Shown in pieces: positions 46,826 through 60,037 of a stretch of DNA of 62,959 nt. Numbering within the stretch: the stretch's first letter is position 1; each line of letters starts with the position of its first letter. Made by a program: the position numbers and the translations under genes. The stretch is from NCBI GenBank assembly GCA_003344405.1, contig NOWV01000290.1:1-62959 (forward strand), read 5' to 3'. This DNA comes from Trichoplax sp. H2. Its lineage: Eukaryota > Placozoa > Uniplacotomia > Trichoplacea. Under the pieces are notes generated by a model. It was not told where the DNA came from. It worked only from the letters and a program-made list of their open reading frames with translations, and did no database searches.

Positions 46826-49800
46826 TTACTTTTTTACAATTTGGATTACGTCTTCATCTTGAACGACATGACTTAAACCAACACGTTGCGGGTTAAATTT
46901 TGTACTCGTACCCTATAGTGAAGTAGAAATGAATTGTTCAATCAATAGTCTAACCTTGAACCTGTTTCACGGCAACACAGTCCAATTATAATACTAGATA
47001 GAGCTAGTCAAATAGCAGGTAAAAAAATTATAATCCCAAATCCAAGTCGATAGAATAAAATACAGTCAACGTGTAATTAACGACTCTACTTACCCAAATT
47101 AGAGCGTATTTAAATGAGTTGGCAATGGTCCGATGAATGTAATGGCACTGTTATATAAAATAGAAGCATTAATTAACAAGTCATTACAGAATACGCTAAT
47201 TTAAAACCGTAGTAATAAATGCGATATGCCCACATTTGCCATAGGCTACTCACCACATGCTCAACGGTAGCGTTATTCCTTAAAATGAGGCCATCGCCAA
47301 AATCTGGATTTTCTGTATTGGATAGAATAAACAACAACATGGACCCATTATAAATCAATCAATCAGTCTCTTTTACAAGCAGCAGTTGTCAATGCAAATG
47401 CAGTTATAGCAATCAACCGAATGTTTTATCAATCAATCAATTGACTTTACAAGCAGCAGTTTAGCTATATGTGTGCAGATAAAGTAATCAATCAAGCCAA
47501 TAGGCGATAAGACTCTTTAACAGCACTTTAACACTATAGACGAACGTAGGATATATTGGAAAGCATAAGAAAGTTATATTGTACTTAAGAATGTTTTGTC
47601 AAGCAATCAACCGATAGACGGAAAGACACTTTAACAGTAGCTCAACACTGTAATTGCAGGGAGAGTATACTTGACGCCATAATTAAATGATGCTTTAGAA
47701 TATTTCATCAACAAACTTTACTACCAGCGGTGTAGCAATACTATATGTATGTTATTAAAGTAATCAATCAAACAAGAGACGATACGACTCTTTAATAACA
47801 GATTGGCACAATAGATTCGTATACAAGAGAAAATCGCGCAGTATTACAGCAGCTCTTTAATAAGAAAACTCCTAGCAAATAGTCAGTAACAACACCGACA
47901 ACCTACTTGCAATAATAACAAAATAGCCGTTCCAAAATATGTCTACTTCTACAGTTCTACTCGCCTCCTCTCTTTTTGGTATAAATTCGTATCAGTGCCA
48001 AATATTCCCATACCTTGTCCAATAGAAAATCCAAGTTCAAATCAAGATTACAGCTGAAGCAAATCAGTAGATGGACATCAAATTAGTACAGTGCGCAACC
48101 GACTTTGGATACAGCATGATAAAGTAGTGCATCAAGAAGAGATAACCAACAGATCCAGCAGGCTGACAATACACCGAAAAATACATACTGTATAAATCAG
48201 CACTGCACTCAAAAAATACTCACCTAATCACAATCGAATGGGGCTGGCGAGCAATTCGGTCAACTTCTTCAATGGAAATGGTATCAATTTTATTATACAC
48301 CTATTTTAAACCCATCCGATAAATAATTGACCCCATTATAATTTGTATACAGGACAACTCGTTTTAATGGATCAATAAGAATGGAACATAAAAGACTAGC
48401 TTACATAAATACAAGGCAAATAAACTCGGTTTCCGGTTATAACATCAATAAATTCATCTAGAATAGAGAAGAAGCATATAAAATTTTAACGGTAAATCAT
48501 CTTTCATCTTCTTGACCTTACACCATGAAAATATTCATTTCATTCCATAACTACGATACCTGCGGTACAATCTTCCCTAAACAATACTTCCGCGTTAAAA
48601 ATTTCTGTTATACCATGAAATCAAGATTGAAAATAGTCATTCATTTTTCAAACATTATCAAACTAAATTCTACTAAAACAACTTACTGTACTCGTGAAGA
48701 ATCAACTGAATTAATTTTTCATTCACGTGAGTTAGAGGGCAGGTAGCATTAAAATGTAATCCTCCAGCTTTCTTTGGCTGTAAGGGCGTAATAATAGTAA
48801 ATTAATAGTCATAGCGTGGATCGTCTATCTCACAGTGGATAAACACTTGATCACGTCATCCTAACTAGAAATGGTATCTATTTTACTGTTATAATAACAA
48901 ACCTTAAAATAAATATTCGGCCTTCTTGCATTTAACCGAATCCCTACCGTTTCCAGTTCAGCCTTGAGTAATGCCCTTTATTAATAAAACAGATGAACAA
49001 CGTCCAGTACTTGGTTACCAGTCAAAATAGAAAAAGAGGAAATTGCAACAGCAAATTTACAAATATTAAAATACGAGTAAATGTATTCCAAATCAGCCAC
49101 ATAGACGTCAAAAAATAACATGACGAGGTAAAATAATATAATACAATACACTCTTTTTCAGATACAGTTTATTAAGTTACAATTAAGTAAAATCGTACAT
49201 TATCCACTTTTCTTCCGATTACTTGTACACATATTGACACAAACCTTTGAACATCGCCTTTCGTGGCATCCAACATCATTAAAACGACATCCGCCGTACG
49301 CCCAACAGCAATCACTTGTCTACCTCTTCCTTTGCCTAAAGTCAAGCGCCACATTATCAATATAATACCATTACCATCATCGATATTATCGAAGCAAGTA
49401 TCATGGCAGAGCAACTCATTTTGACTATCATAAAAGCCGAAATCTGCAAACAGACAATGATTTACCTTGTGCAGCTCCTTCTATGATACCAGGTAAATCC
49501 AATAACTGAATTTTTGCACCGTTATGCTACAAACGAAGGAAATGACAATCCTGAACATTGGTAATTTCATATAAGATTGAGTAATAAACTTGGACTACGG
49601 GTTAATTTTCAAGTTTTACCAATGGAGTAATACATGATTAATAAAGTACTATTGTAATCTAAAACTACGCGCATTTATGAAGCTATACGTATATTATACT
49701 ACAGTACAAAAACAGACGCGAATAAAGGATTGACATCGAGCATGAAGCCAGTAATTAACGAAACGTATCACGTTGCTGCTGTTCAAGAGTGAATACAGCA

Positions 49801-52632
49801 GTTTATGTCTACGTTTTATGGTAGTCGCATACTTCGATTACACCAGGGATGCATGTCAATGTTGTAAATTCGTAGGATGCAGATTCACTAAACGTCGATG
49901 TCAGTTTATTCAGTAATGTCGACTAAAATGGTAAAAAAGATTGATTATCAATATGGAAGATATATCAATGAAGCACAGTACTAATCGCTTAAACTAACCT
50001 TGCCAACAGATGGAAATCCTATTAGAGCAACCCTGGCATCTCCCGATTTCATAACATCGAATCCTTCACCCTAAATGACCAATCGAGGATGCATGTTATT
50101 CATAGCTATCAAGAATAATGTAATCAATAGATAAATGTTTTACTTATACTACACATCGTTAAGGTAATACTGCAACACATTCATATCGATGTTGGCATGA
50201 TTGTACTGCAATACGCAATTACACATTGCTTTAATGATAAAGTTAATGCTTCTGCATTAGATATCGTATCAATGATTGTACTACGAATAGTGATACTAAT
50301 TTTATTACTGTTTCTAAGTGAAATGGTAGTCTGCGTCCGAAAATTGAAACTAATCATCCGATAATCTTTCAGGTGATTACAAATTTCATGGATTTGACGT
50401 AAATTACTCATTCATTAGCAGGTGGACATTCAAACGTGTATTTCTTGATACCTTAGCCGATGAAGATTTCGGTCCTTCCAGTAACTGGGCTCGATATTTG
50501 GCCAATTTAGCTTTCAGTAAACCAAGATGGTACTCGGTAGCTTGAAATTGGATAAATTAAAAAGATATCGTTTATATACAGTACACAATCTTTCCACTGT
50601 ACTGTACATAGTATTGAACTAATAGTAGGTCTTACTATCAGCAGTCAATATCTACAAAGAAAGTTGCATATAGAATCCAATTCAATTCAGACCATCTCCT
50701 GATTGAATACTTAGGCTTTACGGTATTTGGTAACGAAAATAGGCAGTTTATTAGCCAAGTCCATGCATTAACAAGCTATCGTGCGTTGATTGTAAGTCAT
50801 CAATGAGAACGTTAGAGTATAAAACTACCTTTGAAGAAGGTCATGAATCAGTTGAAAATTTTGCATCCAAGATAGGATACTTTGTATCATACTCTAATAG
50901 AACATTTGACGACTAGTCAATCATCGCCATGTTTTGCCACTATTGTAAAGTGACGAGATTCAATGCCCAAGGAAGGAACATTTATGATGGTCGCTTTATA
51001 CCAAAAATAACAACATCAATCAGATCTGCACACGTATGAGCCATGAAGGAAGGGCGTAGTGATTGAAAAACTCCTACAGTATCAAGATATCTCTTCTAAT
51101 CGACTCCCAATCACTAATTTACTACAGTCGATGAAACAGGTTCCATTTCTCATTTATCAAACATTGATTTAGCATAAGTTTCAAATTATTAAATAATCAG
51201 TCCCTCGCCATCTTAACAGGATTATGAGTCAGTCATATTTTAGGACTATCAAAAATTCTAATGTTTGCTACTGCAATACCGTAAAATGGTTATAGCCAAT
51301 GCCTAAGGAAGTTGTACTGTTGCTGATCAGTTCATACCAATCATAATACGATGAAATTGACTTGTCTACGTCCAGGTACGATTCAAGGGCATTTTGAATC
51401 AAGACTATCAGCGACAGAATCTCTAGTTACATGAGGCTCTTCTATTCTAATGATTATCTGGAATACAGTATCCAGCCATTTCTGCTAGTTTACTACAAAA
51501 TGACCCTGTAAAGCATTATCCATTACTGCTTCATCATCAAGTAGTTTGAAATATAGCAACAGTTTGCAATAACGACACCATGGCTCCATCTACAGTCAAT
51601 GCTGTAGGGATTAACACGATTGGTGATCTCTTGATCTCTTCATCCAATAATAACAATATCAAATTGATCTATACACGTACCCTTCGATCTAAGGGTATCG
51701 CAAGTCAAAATGATGACTACTAGAGGCAGAATCTCAATGAATTATTATTTATGTCTATTTTAATGATGATGAAGAATATCCATGTCTATTTTAATGATGA
51801 TGAAGAATCGTACAGTATCAACTCATTTCTGCCAGTCTACTTCAACATGACCCCATAAAAAATCATCCATTTCTTCATTATCAACTAGCTATATACGTCA
51901 ATGTCGCAAAAGCCTCCATTTACTATGTCATGGCTCCATCAACATTGACTGTGAAAGGAAGTTACACTAGAGACAGAATCTCAATGAATTATTATACCCG
52001 TCTATTTTAATGATGATGAAGAATCGTACAGTATCAACTCATTTCTGCCAGTCTATTTCAACATGACTCCATCAATAATCATCTATTTCTTCATCAAGTA
52101 GTTATACACATCGATGTCGCAAAAGTCACTATGTCATGTCTACGTCGACATTGACTGTGAAAGGAATTGGCACTATTGGTTGATACTGTACCAGTCACAA
52201 CGGCATGAAATTGATCTATATACATGTACAAGTAGTTAGACTTAAGGGCATCGAGAGTCAAAATAATGACTTCCAGAGACAAAATCTCGAATAAATCGAT
52301 ATGTCTATACATGTAGTAGAGTATACACTAGTACTCATGGCAACCTCTGATTCATATTAGGAATACAACATCAAGTCATTTCTGCAAGCCTCATGCAAAT
52401 TAATCCTTTACATTAGCATTCATTTCTTCTTCATCCAGTAGTTATAGATATAGCAAAAGTTTCAAATAACGACATCAAGGCTCTGTTTATATTCTCGACA
52501 TGATTCTAAATTGATCCTAGAGCAAGATTGAGCCGATGACATGATAGGCGTACAAAATGGACATGTACCTTTATTCTTTTGAGTCCTTGAAATTTCTTTC
52601 TCGATCTCACTAATCTTTTCCAATATTCCCAT
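46826..52632 (-). CDS. DRG2: DRG2, developmentally regulated GTP-binding protein 2, 15 exons, 364 aa
   Basis: Exons: 52632-52569, 50540-50452, 50070-49999, 49922-49833, 49526-49466, 49335-49245, 48975-48903, 48777-48687, 48604-48560, 48457-48405, 48300-48224, 48053-47965, 47312-47254, 47147-47094, 46912-46826. The total of 1,095 bases gives 364 aa, the length of human DRG2. The start [20 protein letters not shown] is DRG2-type. G1 is GFPSVGKS (about 69-76), G3 DLPG (about 115-118), followed by [11 protein letters not shown], and G4 NKID (about 246-249). [17 protein letters not shown] separates it from DRG1. The C-terminal TGS domain keeps [32 protein letters not shown] and ends [13 protein letters not shown]2 is a translation-factor-class GTPase that associates with ribosomes through DFRP2/RWDD1. 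Intron 12 appears to use a GC donor (see findings). Intron 1 is long (2,028 bases) and repetitive. Confidence 0.97.
50541..52568. repeat. DRG2 intron 1 with long-period degenerate repeats
   Basis: AGNGACAGAATCTC(AATGAATTATTAT) occurs at about 51411, 51722, 51969 and 52275. The units between 51722 and 52275 are 247-306 bases long and share TTTTAATGATGATGAAGAATC, CAACTCATTTCTGCCAGTCTA and CTATGTCATG-CTCCATC. A 33-base stretch around 51740-51800 is itself duplicated in tandem. Confidence 0.75.
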
Positions 52633-53902
52633 GGTGATAATGAGTCTCGCTACTCAATCCAGTGGCAGCTAAATCAACGAAAAGACGGCAGAAACACGCC
52701 GTTAATAGTCTTAAACTACTTGTACTATAAATGGAGAAGGCAAAAACGTTGACGAAATGCCTTGGCTGTGATGGTGGCGAATCTTGTTTTGCAAATGACA
52801 ATCAATCACCAGCTCTGTAGAGTCAATAGACCAAGAATTTAACTACAGTTTCAGTAGGTGTATAGCATACAGTATAGACAACGAGGAAAGGACGACGGTA
52901 GGACAGACAAGCTAAAGTCATAGAGGTAAATGAGAAATGGAATATTTGATACACAGTACTACTGTATTATGACATGATGGATACAGTAGGGTCAAATCGT
53001 GTCGATATAGTCATGCTACTGAAACAAGATCTTCGGATACAGTCATCACATAGGAAAAATGATTGAAAATGCGCTAGACTCGAAATGGTTCAACAATTTG
53101 TTCAGGAAGTGGCCTTAAATTTAAATTCCAACAAAAAATGTTGGATTAATCCTTGATACTCGATAGATATTAACCTTAATAAGGCGTAAGATAGATTTTT
53201 AAACACCATTGGTTGATCTTGAATCAACAGAATAAAACACGGACGGAACATTGATGCAGACTACCGCTTTCCTTGCCTTGGGAGCGATAGGATAGACAAT
53301 TTTTGACCTTAGATTAAGCAGATAAAACACTTACGGAACATTATTTAATATGGCTATAAGCATTGCTGGTAGTAGCCGTTATTATTTATGCATAAACTAG
53401 GGCTTTGGCTGCCTTTAATAATGATAGAAAAGATATTTCATTGACCTTCGGCAATATGAAACAATATAGAATAATATACTCGCATATGAAATAGATACTG
53501 TTAATTTAATTCTTATCAAATAACGGTATAATCCAGAATGTAATACACATACTAAGAGGATATCGCCGATGCAATGGAAATAAATATCGATCGGTTGTAT
53601 CACATACCAAGAAAATAGATACTCAATATTCAAGAACATAGAGAGAATAACTGATATAGTAACAAATCATGAATATTAAATAATGATACCAAACAGGTAC
53701 GCAACGACTTTATTTTATTACAAATATTTCCACTTCTTCTTGTTACGGTCTAAAATTGAGTACAACACCTATCAAGTTTATACCATACAACAGTCAATAC
53801 CATTATAAATTGCTATGCAAAGAATTCGAGTAAGATGAGCATCATGCATCTTTCCTCATCTATAAATATAGTATAAATAGAACAAAAATGAATCATAAAG
53901 TT
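52633..53902. other. Intergenic, no gene seen
   Basis: Lies between the DRG2 start and the BRF2 stop, both minus strand. It should contain the DRG2 promoter and the BRF2 3' UTR. No conserved coding block was seen. The 74-codon frame at 53415-53639 lacks features. Confidence 0.5.
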
Positions 53903-56900
53903 TTATTTGGAATTCTTCTTATGGACCTTGGGCATAGAGCCCACAACCTTAAGTTTCTGCACCTAAATTTTAGATAAATTGTCTACATGAATTCAATCCT
54001 AATTTATATGAATACAAGTTAAGGGGCCAGAATAGAAAGATGTTACAACCTCTTCCGCCGATTTCAAAAAGTTATGCATCTCTTCTTCAGCAATATCTTC
54101 CTGACCTAGCTCTTCCCCATTCTGCGACTAATGCAAACATATCTTACCATTATTATCATAGAAACTAATATGAGAAACGCCAGCAATAACTGATGTAGAC
54201 AATCTTGGTAGAACATACCGACGATGGCATTAACTGACATAAACGTGATTCATAGTATCCATCAGCCAAGTCGTCCTTGTAAGCGTCAAAAAAAATTAGA
54301 AATAAAGCCAGAATGACTTGCCTTACTAGCCATAAACGATGAACAAAATAATACTGTGATCAAAGTTACTTACTTCTGAATAGCCATGAGCAAGTAGTAA
54401 CTTGATAACGGCTTCATTGTGTTCGCCGGGATTAGTATGAATTCCTTTTAGAGTTTTCCACAAATCCTCTATTCAACAATAAATTATCAATTTGAAGATG
54501 AAGCAGTAATTCTTCTCTCTCACCAAATCAAGGCATGCAGAAAATTTCAAGCATGATGCGCGTATAAAAGATAATTACCTTCGTTCACTTCTTCACCATT
54601 CAACAACAGGCTTTCCTTAACTTCTTTAATGGCCTTTCGATTTTCTAGGGATTTCCGTTGATTTTGCGCAAAGGATATGGGCTATTCACGTTTATTAAGC
54701 AGTAATAGCGCGAGTAAAAATAACAATTAAAATATTGTCATCTTTATAATGTTTCTGTCTATATTTTAAATGTACCGCATAAGTCTGAGCATCAGCTTTT
54801 TCTTTTCTAAAAATGATAACATAAATTTTGAAAATTAGCATACGGAGTAAAAGGTGCCCTAGAAGCACCGTAAAAGGATAATCGAAATAGGGACAAACAT
54901 TGAGTGTTTAATGACTTCTTTATATTTAATAATTTTTGGTAGATAATGGGCAATCTTCTTTCGTGAGATATCTATGAATAATGCAAATTGCATCAGTTTA
55001 CTAATGCTATCGACCAAATCTATTATTAGAAAAGATGAATTTAGCACATTCACATGATACTGCAATCATTACCTTGCTTAATCCATGGTAGAAATTTAAT
55101 GCAATTCATGCAAACATCTTCAATTTCACGTCTCCTCTAGAAGTATAGAAAACAAGCACTAATTTTTGAGACTATGCAACGCAATCTTGACTGAAGTACA
55201 AATGTAATACATACTTTCATGAATATGCCAGTGCTAATTTTACAATCCTTGCATATTGCGTCTATATTTGCCTAAAGAAAAAGGATAGGCATTGGATAGA
55301 AAATCTCTCATTAGCAAATGCTTCACTCATGCATAATTATAAAACTGCATCATAAACAACGTGTTGCAAAGTTCATGTATAATGAGTAATAGTGTTTTTC
55401 ATTATAGTTAGAACATAATTTGGCTGGTACCTTAGGACTATCACTTGACTTTAAAGCAAGGTAAGCAGCTGCACCTATCAGAGGTGGTCTCCTTCAATAA
55501 GACAATATATTGCTGTGTTTATTCACTTGATATTAGTGAAATTCGTACAATAATTGCCTACATAATACGCGTACACGAAAAGATCACCATCAATTTATAA
55601 CTATACTTACAGTCGTCCAGTATCGAGCCATTGCACTTCAACGCAAAACTGAACAATTCTAATCGCAATTAATAATTATAATTAATACATGGCGTCAATC
55701 AATGGTACTTAAAGAAAATTCAAAAGCAAAGATCCATTTACTCAGTTGCGAGTTGCTTGATTTTAAAATCTTTGATGGGTATCTTGGAGGAGATAATTTC
55801 CATATGCTATAACAAAACGCAAAGTACTGTAGTGCTTAATAACTAGGCTCGAGAGAGGAATAATTTGGCTCAACCTATATCAATGTTGCTGTAAGGGAGC
55901 TAATAATAAGAGTAGCAATGTAACTACCTCTGCAATAGTTGGTTCAGGAATAGCCAAGGTGAGATTTAACTCACGACAAATTTTCTTAGACATGTTGCTA
56001 ATAGCAGATTCATTAAATGGAATCTTCTGCGCAATATCTTTAAGAAATATAGTAACTCCATTCTGACGACATACTATAAATATGCATCTATGATAATAAA
56101 AGCTACTTTAGAATTATCTTGATATTTTGCATGTACTTTAAATAAACTGGCAGTTTGTACCCAGCAGCTACAAGTTTTTCTCCCTGGAAATATCGGCTCT
56201 TAAGGTGTTTATACAACTGCTTCAGTAGATTTAGCGCCTAATTTTTTAATTTGAAACAAGGTTAATTTTTAAAAAAGGTATCTAAAATAGCTGTAAATAA
56301 ATGATGTTATTAATTCAAGAGATATTCCCTAAGAAAGTCAACGCTCGCATATATCAGAATAGATACAGTAGAGTAACTTTAGGATTGATCATAATTATTT
56401 TTGATTCAGTTAATAACTCGATACAGTATAAAATAACATTGTAAAGAATGAGATCGTAGGGCAAACTTATAAATTTTTCGTACATTACCTGATCCTGTAT
56501 ATCACTTGGAAGGCAGAGAGTTTTGGTTAAGCGTTTCACGGTACGGAATGATTTTCGCTGAAATTGATGAGTATTATTTAGTCATGTTAAGTTGTAGTAC
56601 GCATAATACAGTAAGTCTTCTATGGTTTTACAGGCTCTTTGAAGTTGATTATTATCAAGGCTACTGAATCTTTCAGCATTGCTATTGATGATAGGTACTC
56701 TAAATTGAACAGGATTGGAATAATGTATTGATAACTAATGTCTGTTTTAGCATGTGTACATCTTTAACTTATCGCGTTCCTGTTTTACGAAAGAAAAAAA
56801 ATACAATAATAACGTGCTTCTTGCCATTTGTTAGCCATTGCAACGGTTGGTCGATACAAATCATTCAAGAAATTATAGTGTGGTTCTATACAACAACACT

Positions 56901-59416
56901 ATGTAATATCATCATCTATTCATGCACGGACAAGAACCATTTTTAATTTTACAGAGCCTGGTTAAATAAGCTGATGGTTGTAATCCTCTCTAGAAAGCGA
57001 TTTCTTACCCTAAAAAGAGTCACGTTACTTTTGGAACCTGCAGCTCCACTACGAGTCCAGTGGCTTATTTCAATACCGATGGAATAGAAAATAATTAATA
57101 CAAAACTCAGCTATATATCCTGTAGCATTAGTACTTTTAATTTTGCTCTACTTTAAAGCTCTTGCATTAACTTTAGACTAAGCTCATGAAAATGGCATGA
57201 TAGCAGCAGAATCTAAAAGGATACAGTAAAGTTATCAATTTATCAGACTAGACACGATTAGTCCAGTCGTATTAAGCTAGGGTTATTATTGCTTCTAATT
57301 TTGTACTTACCTATCATTAGGGACATAGACAGTGTGCTCATTGAATGCCTTGTCCATATTGTGAGAAACCATATCTCCTATAACGACACCACAGTTTTTG
57401 CATACCTTATCGTGAATGATAAGCACAACATTTAAAATTGAAATCATATTGTAACGCGTTAGGTTATTCTAGTACAAAGCTATGAGATCTAGAAAGGCTC
57501 GATTTCAACTGAGAGTAGCGTTGGTTGGAGATTCTGTACAATACTCTGGATCAAGAAATGTAAGTCGATAATCTATAGGTAGGATTCTTGGTCCAAACCA
57601 TTGGTATGATTAATTAGCAAACTAGCATACAAGTCCCATTGGAGATATCGTATGATAAAATAGTATACTTTAATACGACTCTTGAAAGCCCTCAAATTCA
57701 GTTCAACTGATGTAAGTAAATTTATAATTAGTATCTTCTTACTAAACTGAATACTGCCAGATAACCTATAAGCAGTTAGCACGGTAAGTATAAACTGTCA
57801 AGGCACTGTATAGACTTTTGTATAGAAGGATATGCAACTCAAGAAAGCGAAAGTATCTACATAATCTCGACTAAATGCCATGTATACAAGAATATTAGTA
57901 GTCTTCAAGAATTATTCGACAGGCAATGATGTATAAACCGTCGCTATACGGCAATCTGCTCATGAGAAATCCCTATGGTTGACTTTTTGCATAGACGAAG
58001 ATGCAACTCAAGATTGAGATATCAAAGTCATTTGGAATAGCTGAACTAGATGCCATGCGAACGAGAGTTACTAATCTTTAACGAATATCCGACCGATAGT
58101 GATGTATAAACCAACAATACACTGCAATACTCCACATGAAATACCAATCATAGATTTTTGATATACATAGAAGGCCATGCAGCTCAAGATAGATATACTG
58201 TAGATTTACTGTACGTCATCTCGAACAGCAGGACTAAACGCCATGCAAACGTGAATATTATTAGTCTTCAAGAAATATTCGACCAGTTGTGATTTACAAA
58301 CTATCGATATACTACATACTACTCATACAATCCCTATTATTGACTTTTTATATACAAGGATGCACAACTCTAGGCAGAGATAGTATCTACATCCTCTTGG
58401 ATAGCTCAACGAAACGCGGTGCAAACGAGAATATTATAATAGCGAGTATTGAGTCTTTCGAAAATATTCGACCGATATTGATGTACGATTAAACTGTAGA
58501 TACGTCTATATTGCAACACTACTGATGAATTTCTATCATGAACGTTCTGTATAGAAGGCTATTGAACTCAAGGCAGGGAAAGTGCAGTGCCTCTATCATC
58601 TTGGATAGCTCGATTAGATGCGATGCATTACGAGAAAATGATAATAGCGAGTACTATTATGAGTTTTTAGGAATTATTCGGCCGGTATTGATATCTAAAT
58701 CGTTACTATACTGCAATACAACTGATGAAATTTCTATCATGAACGATTTACTTAGAAGGTCTTGTAACTCAAGGCAGCGATAGCACAGTAACAACATTAA
58801 TCTTGAATAGCTCAATTTGATGCGATGCAAACGAGGATACTTATGATTACAACGAGTATGATATTATTGGTTTTCATGAAGTATTCGACCGGCAGTGATG
58901 TATAAACTGTCGATATAGTGTAATACGACTGATGAAATTTCTATCATTAACTTATTGTATAAAAGGCCATATAACTCAAAATAGAGAGAGATAGTATCTA
59001 TATCATCTCCAATAGCTCGATTACATGCCACATCAAGGAGAATTATTATTAATCTTCAAGAAATATTCGACTGGAAGTGATGTCAACAAGTCCTAGCTAC
59101 GACACGAACGATCCTATCGTATCCTACGTTTTCATGGCTTTACTAAGATATTGTACATCGTCTAGAATCATTTGACAGGGGAATACCAGTCTGTAGTGTG
59201 TAAAGTAGATATCCAATGACATCAATAACCTTCATCAAAGGGCAAATACAAGCTCTTTCCACTCAATGCAAGCGAGATCAAAGTGAAACTCGCCATGTTT
59301 ACTAACCACACAGTACTTACACGACTTCGTTCAGTGCCAATGTTGTCATAATCAATTTCTCGACTTCCACACGAGTGGCATTGCAATGGATTACTCGATG
59401 AAGCAACCATATTCAT
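53903..59416 (-). CDS. BRF2: BRF2-type TFIIB-related Pol III initiation factor, 17-18 exons, about 459 aa
   Basis: Exons: 59416-59321, 57405-57311, 57063-57009, 56557-56489, 56237-56161, 56087-55928, 55806-55742, 55658-55611, 55491-55431, 55271-55215, 55136-55073, 55019-54869, 54806-54776, 54681-54579, 54468-54374, 54233-54219 (optional microexon), 54127-54050, 53962-53903. The zinc ribbon is C13-x2-C16 and C34-x2-C37 (QCHSCGS, VCKNCGVVIGD), split by intron 1. Two cyclin folds follow, with GCIFIVCRQNG in the first and QWLDTGRLRPPLIGAAAYLA in the second. CRQ-N and W-L-x-T-G-R resemble BRF2 (CRQHNW, WLVTGR) more than BRF1 or TFIIB. The C-terminal EEMHNFLKSAEEVQKL resembles the BRF2 end (SEIEQYLRTPQEV). 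BRF2 replaces BRF1 in TFIIIB at gene-external promoters such as U6 and RNase P RNA. Exons 12-13, with a weak gtgctt donor, are least certain. A second ATG lies at 59410. Confidence 0.85.
57406..59320. repeat. BRF2 intron 1: degenerate tandem array, about 170-210-base unit
   Basis: The phrase A(T)ATTCGACCG-x-A(G)TGATGTATAAAC, preceded by TCTTCAAGA, recurs near 57915, 58085, 58275, 58465, 58672, 58882 and 59067. Units share ATGCAACTCAAG-, ATCTCGA-TAGCT and ATGCCATGCAAACGAG. Divergence is high but the order of blocks is constant. Confidence 0.8.
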
Positions 59417-60037
59417 GGTGGCGTTCTAAACGATGTTGCTACCTCGCTGGAATACAGTATTAGCCTTCAAATGGCGACTAAATTGAAGAAGAAACGATAT
59501 TTAATAGCTCCCTTAGCCATGTTGAAATGTTGGCTAGTGGAATAGGAGGTCGCTTATAGGCTTTTATAGGGAACGTAAGGACTGTAACGGTAGCGTAGGC
59601 TAACGTTCACTCGATCTGAAAGTGGAAGGGTTTGTGCCCGAATGGCTCAGTTTGAGTAGTGCATTTGTATGACGTAGCTTGTGGAGTCGTGATCTTGTAT
59701 AGATGATGACGATGCCACGTCCAGGACATAGAATGATTCCATACGGTACACTATAGAGATAAGACATGTGTATGGGGTACTATACTGCACAAACTATCAA
59801 AAGCCTGAGGAAGCGAGGACTGGCTAGCTGGTAGCCAGTTGCACAGCAACCAAAACTACCTCAGCTTTCGATCTTATATTTCCTCTACTGGAAAGATGAT
59901 TCTGTATTTTCCACCTTGTTGAAGCTGCTGCTAAACTTACAGAGTGTTCTTCCTATGCCTTTCAGTCTTACTGAGTGAATAATTGTATAAATTGGGTGTG
60001 TAGTATTTGAAGTTGGTCGGTTTCTTCCATTTTAGCC
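59417..60037. promoter_or_regulatory. Divergent promoter interval, BRF2 and POP7
   Basis: The BRF2 start codon (59416, minus) and the POP7 start codon (60038, plus) are 621 bases apart and point away from each other, so both promoters share this interval. It is less AT-rich than the surrounding introns. I could not assign a TATA box, PSE or other named element. Confidence 0.5.

Noticed and set aside
46826-52632. DRG1 rather than DRG2
   Set aside because: [17 protein letters not shown][10 protein letters not shown] and the WGTSTK-PQRVG tail are DRG2 features, and the length equals human DRG2.
53903-59416. TFIIB or BRF1
   Set aside because: Residues in both cyclin folds and the C-terminal helix fit BRF2 better. 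BRF1 would carry a longer C-terminal region with its own homology blocks.
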